In this document: positions 56,701 to 64,000 of the stretch, one piece after another | Numbering within the stretch: the stretch's first letter is position 1 | Layout of the letters: the number at the start of each line of letters is the position of its first letter | From: Ciona savignyi | Lineage: Eukaryota > Chordata > Ascidiacea > Phlebobranchia > Cionidae | Direction: 5' to 3' | Assembly: GCA_000149265.1 (NCBI GenBank) | Contig: CH003041.1 | Coordinates: 1,014,128 to 1,078,127 of the forward strand | DNA: 64,000 nucleotides | Program-made: the position numbers and the translations under genes | Notes under the pieces: generated by a model | Databases searched by the model: none | What the model saw: only the letters and a program-made list of their open reading frames with translations | What the model was told of the DNA's origin: nothing

Positions 56701-57457
56701 TAGTTGATTGTGCTTCACTTCTTTAAAAAATATACTACTAACTCTCTGCCAATCTTGCTCAGTTATTTGCTTTGTGTCCTTGAACAAGGCATACAGGAAT
56801 TGTCTGAACCCACACTAATGATTAATTAGGATGGAACTGAAATATGTCCGACTGATTACCTTTGCTGTTTAGTATTTCGCCTTTTAGCTGAATGGTTGGA
56901 GGTTCGAAACAGGTCACTACTGGGTCGGTTGTGTCCCCCGTCAAGACACTTAATGGAAATTGCCTGAACCATGTTGCCATTCACGGGGATAAACATGAAT
57001 ATCCTATCGCTTTCTTGTACAATACAGTGCAATGTCCCCCATACCCACATACCAAGGTGATAAAAAAGTTTAATCTGTGATAACACCCTTGTTTCCCCAT
57101 TTATGGTCACAAAACTAACATTCATCTTTCTGTTTTAGGATTATGATAATGCTGATCCAAAATGTTTTATTGCGATTCCGGGATATTTTCTGTAATTTTC
57201 CATGGCATTTGGTGTACTTGCGCGCTCTCTATCCACTTGCCTTTCCTGCAAACGCACGTTTGGTGAGGCTTTCGAAATATGGTGATTTTGACCCAATTGG
57301 CAACCAATATAAAACTCAAGTCCTGAAACTGGAAATAGACGTGAAATCTTTCAAAGAAGTAATGAAGCAAGGCCTTCACAGTGGAAATGATAACTGTTTG
57401 ACAGTAAAACAACTCTTTTCTTCCATCATATCTGGCCAACTGTTAAGATGGAATTAA
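53796..57457 (+). CDS. PIGQ: PIGQ, subunit of GPI N-acetylglucosaminyltransferase
   Basis: Part of the ER-membrane complex that transfers GlcNAc to phosphatidylinositol, the first step of GPI-anchor synthesis. Exons 53796-54707, 55375-55674, 56371-56564 and 57139-57457 join in phases 0, 0 and 2, giving 574 residues. The start [20 protein letters not shown] parallels human [21 protein letters not shown]. A variable domain with several cysteines (about 1-185) precedes a multi-span region. Highly conserved blocks are [40 protein letters not shown] (about residues 410-424) and [19 protein letters not shown]. The C-terminal frame stops at 57455-57457, exactly where a SINE begins. The first intron ends in a 21-bp minisatellite. 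Confidence 0.95.
54983..55200 (-). mobile_element. Family A SINE, head truncated
   Basis: AATAGGATACGATAATTG ... TCGCGCCCACCGTCTGGGT ... TGACACAAACGACTAGCTTG, then directly the 21-bp tandem array. In PIGQ intron 1. Confidence 0.75.
55207..55374. repeat. 21-bp minisatellite, eight copies, ending at a PIGQ acceptor
   Basis: Units of ATGATATAATGTTGATACTT, in later copies ending GATTGTTT. The last copy, ATGATATAATGTTGGTTCAG, supplies the acceptor AG of exon 55375-55674. The frame runs open across repeat and exon on the plus strand only by virtue of the period being a multiple of three. Confidence 0.9.
55765..55850 (-). mobile_element. Family A SINE tail fragment
   Basis: AGGATAGGGTATTCATGTTT, TCCTCGCGAATGGGAAAAC, GCACAGGCAATCATCAGATT. 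In PIGQ intron 2. Confidence 0.7.
56051..56288 (+). mobile_element. tRNA-like SINE (family A), internally deleted
   Basis: TTGTCTGACCTGTCTGGTAG, CAACCGAAAGGTTGCTAGCA, tail GGGGATAAACATATTTATC. In PIGQ intron 2. Confidence 0.75.
56845..57006 (+). mobile_element. tRNA-like SINE (family A), internally deleted
   Basis: TGTCCGACTGATTACCTTTG, GGAGGTTCGAAACAGGTCAC, then a jump to CCATTCACGGGGATAAACA and TGAATATCCTATC. In PIGQ intron 3. Confidence 0.75.
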
Positions 57458-57743
57458 TCAGACCGATTAATCTGGTGGATTAGTGCGTCGCCTTTTAACC
57501 GTATAGTTGTATTTGCGAAACTGCTCGCTAGCTAGTTTGTTGAGTTCTTGGGCAAGGCACTTAAGGGACACTGCCTGAACCCAGTAGATGAATGGGTTTT
57601 ACCAATTTAAAGAAACGAATCATTCAACACACTGCAATAGCGTCGGTAACCCAACAGTAGGCGCAAAGTAATCTGACGATTGTCCGTGTGCTAACCCTAT
57701 TGGTTTTCCCATTCACTGGGATAAACATGAATATCCTATCCTA
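57457..57743 (+). mobile_element. tRNA-like SINE (family A) at the PIGQ stop codon
   Basis: Starts ATCAGACCGATTAATCTGG immediately after (or within) the PIGQ TAA and ends AAACATGAATATCCTATCC. Near full length. It must form the proximal 3' UTR of PIGQ, in sense orientation. Confidence 0.85.
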
Positions 57744-58177
57744 TTATTACACCTATTGTAGTATAATGTACATACTCGGTAATGCTTTCGTTTTTGTTAA
57801 ATCTCCACAGTTCAATAAATAAGCATTAAGTGCATACAAGTGTATCTGGAGGGTGAAAATTCGCAGATCTTTTAACATTCAGGTTACTCCTACCCATAGA
57901 TAGTTAACCGAAGCTATTGCAATATGTAAAATACAGTTGAACCTTGCATCAAAGTTCTTTTTAAAAAAACGAAAGTAAAAAGTTAAACTACTTTACGAGA
58001 GGCTACAGTCCCAAAATGTAGGCCTACACAATTTTCTAATTCAACCTTTCGTGCTCTTTCGACTGATAATCTTTGATTTATAAAAAAATATTAATACCTA
58101 ATATTAATAATATTCACGTATTTATAGCGCCAATTATTCCTTTGAATATGTTGTAGCACTTGCAAATACCTTAAAAC
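57744..58177. other. Downstream of PIGQ, no recognised feature
   Basis: Short intergenic stretch, no coding sense. It contains CCAATTATTCCTTTGAATATG at 58131-58151, which recurs with one change at 59376-59396 beyond the repeat element. Confidence 0.4.
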
Positions 58178-59310
58178 TAGAACAGTGTCAACCACGTGTT
58201 TAATCACCACTATTTTTGTAAAACACATGTTGTATGCCATATATTCATGCTACAGGGTCCCTAACCATAATTTGTATTTTATACACCGAGTATGTAGTTT
58301 GTTTCTGCAAGCATAATCGCATGGGTCCCATAGTTAACCAACCAAACTTATTTTCCACGTGCAGTTAAATAAAAGATAAAAGTCTTAAATTTACAAACAT
58401 TTCACCACAAATGTTTTAAATTAGGTTTCTGTTCAAGTGAAATGAAGCTAAATTGTCAAAACAGCCCGATTTATTTTTTCATGGTTTCAGGAAATTACCC
58501 TAGGTTTAGTAGATAAGTTTCTGTTTTTAAGTGACTAATGTTATTAACAATTCTTAAAGTTTTAATCTGATTTGTAGACTGCTTATTTAAGATGTCATTG
58601 CGATATGGCATGCCTGTTACAATCGTAATTCAGGAACATATCTTCGTTTTCAAGGAAATTACCCCAAGTAAATGTTTTCTTTTTTTAATTGGCACAGAGT
58701 GTCTAATGGTCTAACATTTCACCGAATCTGTTCAAAATTGGAGCAGCCGTTTAAGCGCTATGCCCCGAAAAGCTAATTTATTAGAAAAAAACGTTTTGGA
58801 TTTTAACGTCCCAGGGGAATTCCCCTAGATTTTTCACCCAAAATTTAGGTTTCTGCATATCTAGACCATGTTGTCCAACGAATGGCCAACTTTTATTGCG
58901 ATTCCATCACTCCTTCTGGTAGATGTTGGGGCGACATGGCATGCCTGTTACAATCATGATTTCAGTACAAAATCGAATTTGTTAGGGTATTTTCCCAGGT
59001 AAATTTTTTATTTCTTCCAAATTGTTAAATCAGTGAATAATACACTTACTTTTCATCAAATATGATTCAAATTGGAGCGGCCGCTTAAGCGCTATGCCAC
59101 AAAGAAACTAAATTTTTCATAAAAAATAGCGTTTTGGTTTTTAACCTCCCAGAGGAATTCCCCTTGATTTATTACCCAAAATTTTGGTTTCTGCATATCT
59201 AGACCATGTTGTCTAACGAATGGCTAAGTTTTATTACGATTCGATTATTCTTTCTGGTAGATGTCGGGGCGACATGCCATGCCAGTCAAGCCTTTGACGA
59301 AAAAACAATT
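58178..59310 (+). repeat. Long repeat element R, copy 2
   Basis: Same head (GTGTCAACCACGTGTTTAA; CATATATTCATGCTACAGG) and tandem body as 38899-40775, with two full units plus part of a third (GGAGCAGCCGTTTAAGCGCTA at about 58740; GGAGCGGCCGCTTAAGCGC near 59070). It ends GTCAAGCCTTTGACGAAAAA. Same orientation as copy 1. Confidence 0.75.
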
Positions 59311-59429
59311 TTAGTGATGTCATTTAGTGATGCTGCGGTTTTCTTATCTAGATATACATTTATGGAGTTTTCACCAATTATTCCTTTGGATATGTAAAGG
59401 CGACGCACTTAACCACAATCTGTCGGGCG

Positions 59430-60730
59430 GGTTCTGTGAAAATAACAACAAATCTTGATTTTTTTGTCAAAACTGTTAATGTATCCGTCAATTTATTTCA
59501 TTCCAATGTGGGACGGACGTGAATTTAAAAAAATGTGTTATTTTTAGCTCTAAATAACTACACTGCGCATTTAAAAGGTTAACACTCTGGTAAACGCCCT
59601 TTGAACTTGATTGCATTTATAAAGCTTCAAGTCAATGGCGGATGTTAATAATGAGGCCATTTTTCCCACAAGATGTCTAGAGAAACGGTTTAAACCAATT
59701 GCGGAAATAATGCCAATAAACATTGTTTTAAACTTTAGTCGACTCAAGCTATTTGAACTGCCGTTTAAGCAGTCCATTGCTCGGTTGGTTATGATTTAAA
59801 GCCACCAATGGCGTGTGAAACGGCCATTTTGATTTAATTTTTACCCCACTTCTTAGTGGGGCTGAACATGCGGCGTAATATAAGGCATTCTAAGCATGAT
59901 GTTATGTGACAATTTTTCGACTGATTACACATTCCCCCGATTACCGTCAACGTGGTTAGTTGATTATTATTTTCTAATTCGGGTAAAAAGCTTAAGAATT
60001 ATCAAGCAAACTGCTTTTAAATAGATTTGCTTAGCGCTTGTGTTTTTCAAGTTTTTAAACATTTTTTTAAAAGCATTTGATATCTTTTTTGAAAATCATT
60101 CTACAACTTTTGTCGATTGGAAACTAAAGCGTATCGGTCGTGCTTTTATTGCAAATCGCTTTTACTTTTTTGCTTATCGATGAGACAATACATTATCACT
60201 TGGACTGGTAATTGTATTTTATTGTGACACGAATTTCAAGAATGTGGCTTCACAAAATCTTTGCCAACATCTTAACTGTGAAATTTAATATGGTTATTTA
60301 CACTTCTCCATAACAAAATGGTAAGGTTGGAACATTTTGCTTGACAGGTTGAATTTTTTATTAATATTTTTTTCACCGAGGCAAGTTTCGCACCCACCAT
60401 GTTTTGTTGTTGAGAGTTGGTTATGTATTGCGCTAACCATTGGACCGCATTGCAGTCAATTAGCGGACACAACGTTGTAACTTAACATTGCTAACGTGCA
60501 GCCACATAGTAGATGGAAATGATGAGTATATTTTGTCGTATATGATGACTAGACCAAAAAAAGGTGGACCAAAAATCATAAAAAAAAACTAATTAAAGAG
60601 AGATACGTTCAGATAATAATAACAAACCTTGGTCAGTTTACTTCTTAGTTCGAAAGATTCAGATCAGCAAAAAACTGTTCCATTTCTAAAATGTGAATAT
60701 GTAAGTCGGTCACAATAGTTAATTTTATTT
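59430..60730. other. Intergenic DNA, no firm feature
   Basis: A SINE head fragment (GGCGACGCACTTAACCAC) ends near 59430. A minus-strand frame at 59571-59777 is open for 68 codons and has one hydrophobic stretch (MFIGIISAIGL), but I find no family and only a weak acceptor before it, so it is not called. Confidence 0.4.
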
Positions 60731-60920
60731 AAATCCGACTGGTAAGCCTAATTATTTGTGCGGTGTGCCACAACCTAAAGTGATCGAATTAAAACCAGGT
60801 TGCACCCCAAAGCAACATTCTTCGTGAACGTTGACTGCACACAGTGGTTTTAATTTTTAAATAAGTTTTTATTGAAAAACAATTTAAGCATTATGGATCC
60901 ATCCTAACATCAGTGTTTAC

Positions 60921-61059
60921 CTCTTTCGTTTAGGCCAAGATCACGACTGTCAAAGAAAGAATCTGAAATATATAATTGGTTTAGTTGGTGAATAAATAAG
61001 CTGATTATTTGTCATTAAATCAGTTCTTACCTGGTCGAGGGTCGTTATAATACCTTGAT
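60921..61059 (-). CDS. Two short candidate exons of an unidentified gene
   Basis: Exon A 61031-61059 (acceptor TTTTTGCAG, donor CAG|GTAAGA) and exon B 60921-60962 (acceptor ATATATTTCAG, donor GAG|GTAAAC) have good splice signals and compatible phases. Joined they read SRYYNDPRP then DSFFDSRDLGLNER with no stop. Neither has a recognised relative, and the neighbouring exons on either side were not found. The exons before A and after B remain unknown, so direction and membership are inference. Confidence 0.35.
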
Positions 61060-61104
61060 CTGCAAAAATCGAGTGAAATGGGAATGTAATATGCGAAAGA
61101 GAAG

Positions 61105-61385
61105 ATAGGATATTCATGTTTATCCTCGTAAATGGGAGAACCAAGCGGGTTAACACACGGGCAATCGTCAGATAACCTCCATCGTCGGGTTACCGGAGCT
61201 ATTGCAGTGTGTTGTATATGATAGACACGTTCCTTTAATTTGGTAGCACCCATTAATCCGCTGGGTTCAGGCAATGTCCGTAAAGTGCCTTGCCCAAGGA
61301 CACAACCGTCTAGCTAGCGACCAGTTTCGCACCTACAACCTTTCGATTGAAAGGCGACGCACTTAACCGCTATAGACCAACGGGC
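61105..61385 (-). mobile_element. tRNA-like SINE (family A), near full length
   Basis: GATAGGATATTCATGTTTA, GGGTTACCGGAGCTATTGC, CCAGTTTCGCACCTACAACC, ending AACGGGCCGGAC. Lies about 45 bases upstream of candidate exon A on the gene's strand. Confidence 0.85.
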
Positions 61386-61485
61386 CGGACAAATATTTAT
61401 CCGCGTGGATGGGGACGGGTGTTTAAGCATGGAATTCCTTGTGCACAATCAGATTGCCAAGTTTTTTGCAGAATATCCTGTATTC

Positions 61486-61770
61486 GGATAGGATATTCAT
61501 GTTTATCTACGAAATGGGAAAATCAAGGAGGTTAACAAAAGGGCAGTCATCAGATCACCTCGCGCCCACCGTCGGGTTACCGGGGCTATTGCAGTGTGTT
61601 GTGAATGATTCACACGTTCCTGCAATTTAGTAGAACCCATTAATCCGCTGTGTTCAGGCAATGCCAGTTAAGTGCCTTGCCCAAGGTCACAACCAACTAT
61701 AGCTAGAGACCGGTTTTGAACCTGCAACCTTTCGGTTGAAAGCAAGACTCATTGGTCGGACATGTTGTTC
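61486..61770 (-). mobile_element. tRNA-like SINE (family A), near full length
   Basis: GGATAGGATATTCATGTTTA, CTCGCGCCCACCGTCGGGTT, CCGGTTTTGAACCTGCAACC, CATTGGTCGGAC. Second SINE in tandem orientation with 61105-61385. Confidence 0.85.
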
Positions 61771-63560
61771 TGTTTTTGTCCGGCCATTCATTGTACCGGG
61801 GGTTAATCAAGTGGCTTTCCCAACGATTCAACACATTTACCAACATATATTAAAGGTTTCAACACATATTAAAGGAACGGAAACGTTTCAACCCTCAATC
61901 AATTGGGCCGGATACGACCACGTGACATCGATGCTTCTTCTTCAAACTTAAATGCTGCAGCATAAGAATATAACGGCTTGTGGGCCATGGTTTTAATATA
62001 TATATATATGTGTGTTTTTATTATACCTTTAAAATTAATAAGGGATTTTATTATATTTGCTAAAAATGTTTCAAATGAATTTTTCATGATGTACTACTGA
62101 CGTTTTGCCGTTAAATGTACATCAAATAAACGAAACTACCTCGGCCCACAAGTAACTTTATTACTTTTACATTTCTTCTCCTAAATTAATCAGAATAGTT
62201 TAAATAAGGCAACCTGTTCATCTAAAAGGCGATTCACTAATCCACAAGATATTGGTGTTTCGATTGAAATATAAAAATAAAAAAAGGTTAGTGGTTTAAT
62301 GTGCACTTAGATTTTGTTCTTTGAGATAACTTTAAAATGATTTTAAGCTCGCAGAAAAATACGAAACAAACAAAGTGCAGCTGTATAAATACTATTATTT
62401 CACTCTGCGAGACAAAACGTTTTCCAGTTACATTACATTAGTTGTTTTTAACTGCGAAAATTCCAATATTTTGCGAGAGTTACTCTTTGGCAGGCTTGTT
62501 CGTACATAGTGGTCCAAACGATTGTCCTTTAGCCAGGCACCTGGCGGGTGTTGTTTGAAGCAAGAGACTATAACTCTGCTTTTTGGTACGCCATATACCA
62601 AAAATTGACACAGATCAGTATTCCAATTTAATTTTACCTATATCGGTTTCCCAATTTTCGCATTTTAGCTCTTTATGTATAGAGCGCATATGGTTTATCG
62701 ACCACATATATTTATTTGTTTTTTACGTTATGTTATATCATGAGTGTAGCAATTTCGTGTCTCTGTCGTGATTTTTAGTTGTGTATAAATTCTGTTTCCC
62801 ACGATTTTGAACGCCCTGTAAACTGGCTTTGAACAAAATTCTCACAAGCCATAATGCTTCCTGTCACGTAATGTGTTATTATTTTATAGGGTTTAATATA
62901 GAGTCGTTAGAGGGTCAAAAGCTTGGCTAAAAACATAACACACAGACCGAGAATCTGAACGCGCGGCGTTGGCGCTGTCATGTCCTGACAGGATTGCCTC
63001 TGGTAGAATTTATGCAATTACCATAATTGTGAAAAATTCTCACAAGATTATTCACAACAAATCATTTACGAGTTCATATGAATGTGTTTACATCCAGTGC
63101 TTTTTTACCAGTCCACGGGAATAAACATAATTATCATATTCTATGCAAATATACTAACTGCTCTTTTAAAGGACCAAAAGCGTTTGTCCGATTGTTATTT
63201 GATTATTCAAAATTGGAATTTTTTCTGTTGTTTATTTAAACATGCTATGTCAACTTCTCTGTTGAATTTTAACCTTGCTCTTATCCAAAAACCAACCCAC
63301 AAGATTTTAATTTTCCAAAAACACAAATTCCATTTATTTTCGTGTCATGTTGTTTTAGAATTTACGCTGTCAGCACAGTACATTGCACAAGAACTTACGA
63401 ACAAATTCGAACTGATGCGAGTGAATTAAAATACAAACAATAATTACTGAAAACATCGAAAATCCCTTGCAACACTTCGTTTTTCGTTTGCCAACGTAAA
63501 ATCAGGAGCTCAGCTCTTTGTTGGGGAATTTTTCGAATTTCTGACTGAACTTTGTGCGTT
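61771..63560. other. Intergenic DNA, no recognised feature
   Basis: Frames at 61899-62087 (-), 62583-62771 (+) and 63082-63429 (+) have no recognisable similarity or convincing splice context. A family A tail scrap (CGGGAATAAACATAATTATC) is at about 63115-63140. Confidence 0.4.
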
Positions 63561-63565
63561 TCTTC

Positions 63566-63694
63566 TCACTTCCAAGCTTTTTTGAGCTGCTTGATTTGCG
63601 ACATTCGGCGAACCACTAGTGCGGCGACAAACATACCAATGAGGACGGTAGAAATAAAGAAATGATCGAAATCTTCCTTCAAAACATCGAACAT
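63566..63694 (-). CDS. Predicted 42-residue single-pass membrane microprotein
   Basis: ATG at 63694 to TGA at 63566-63568. The order is an acidic N-terminus (MFDVLKEDFDHF), one hydrophobic helix (FISTVLIGMFVAALVV, about residues 13-28) and a basic tail (RRMSQIKQLKKAWK). A good 3' splice site (CTCATCACCACAG) lies 18 bases before the ATG, so the transcript's 5' end is spliced in cis or in trans. The layout suggests a small tail-in-cytosol or mitochondrial/ER membrane peptide; I recognise no family. A donor-like ATTG|GTATGT inside the frame leaves open that it is the first exon of a larger gene. Confidence 0.45.
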   Translation of the reverse strand: MFDVLKEDFDHFFISTVLIGMFVAALVVRRMSQIKQLKKAWK

Positions 63695-63740
63695 CTTTGA
63701 AGGCTGAGTTCTCTGTGGTGATGAGGCAAATTCAATTCAA

Positions 63741-64000
63741 GTACAAGATATTTATGTTTATCCTCCTAAATGGACAAACCAAGGGGTTAAGTAACGGGCA
63801 ATCGTCAGATTACATTGCCCGCCGTCTGGTTATCGGAGTTATTGCAGTGTGTTGTGTATGATTCCCACGTTCTTCAATTTGGTAGAACCCATTGATCCGC
63901 TGGTTTCAGGCAATGTTCGTTAAGTGCCTTGCCCAAGGACTCAACGACTAGCTAGCGACCGGTATCGAATCTGCAACCTTTCGGTTGAAAAGCATCATAC
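63741..64000 (-). mobile_element. tRNA-like SINE (family A), cut by the window end
   Basis: GTACAAGATATTTATGTTTA, GGTTATCGGAGTTATTGCAG, GCGACCGGTATCGAATCTGC, CTTTCGGTTGAAAAGC at the window end. Confidence 0.8.

Noticed and set aside
59571-59777. 68-codon minus-strand frame with a hydrophobic stretch
   Set aside because: Only a weak acceptor, no start context and no recognised similarity.

Overview
The window is animal nuclear DNA with short introns, AT-rich intergenic DNA and many small repeats. Protein similarity and repeat content point to a tunicate of the Ciona type: vertebrate-like genes with small exons and GT-AG introns of a few hundred bases to a few kb, plus a very abundant tRNA-related SINE. 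The species call is an inference. No virus-like element, rRNA, CRISPR array or functional tRNA gene was recognised.

Layout. (1) 1-18.0 kb, minus strand: most of a USP32-type ubiquitin hydrolase. Fifteen exons are recognised, running from the start codon at 18011 through EF-hands and the DUSP domain; the catalytic domain lies beyond base 1. (2) 20.0-20.9 kb, plus strand: a two-exon reading frame for an unrecognised 99-residue protein with a signal peptide. (3) 22.8-35.4 kb, minus strand: a TMEM266-type voltage-sensor protein (four-helix sensor, coiled coil, Ser-rich tail). Its first exon contains a 100-base assembly gap. (4) 36.6-42.1 kb, minus strand: ER cyclophilin B (PPIB), complete in five exons. 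(5) 43.9-44.2 kb, minus strand: CHCHD7, single exon. (6) 45.5-48.2 kb, plus strand: UBAC1, two exons. (7) 49.6-52.5 kb, minus strand: TMEM248, five exons. (8) 53.8-57.5 kb, plus strand: PIGQ, four exons. (9) 60.9-63.7 kb, minus strand: two short candidate exons of an unknown gene and a 42-residue membrane microprotein.

The genes are not an operon or a single pathway. USP32 and UBAC1 act in the ubiquitin system, PPIB and PIGQ in the ER, TMEM248 and TMEM266 are membrane proteins, and CHCHD7 is a mitochondrial intermembrane-space protein. TMEM248 and PIGQ are divergent with about 1.3 kb between start codons.

Repeats shape the rest. About thirty copies of one tRNA-like SINE occur in both orientations, with several copies of a second tRNA-like SINE. 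There is a piggyBac-like MITE with TTAA ends, a hAT-like MITE inserted into a SINE with an 8-bp target duplication, a nested MITE pair, and two copies of a long element built of roughly 335-bp tandem units. Two minisatellites end exactly at splice sites of USP32 and PIGQ. All exon coordinates were read by eye from splice signals, phase continuity and remembered protein families; no search was run.
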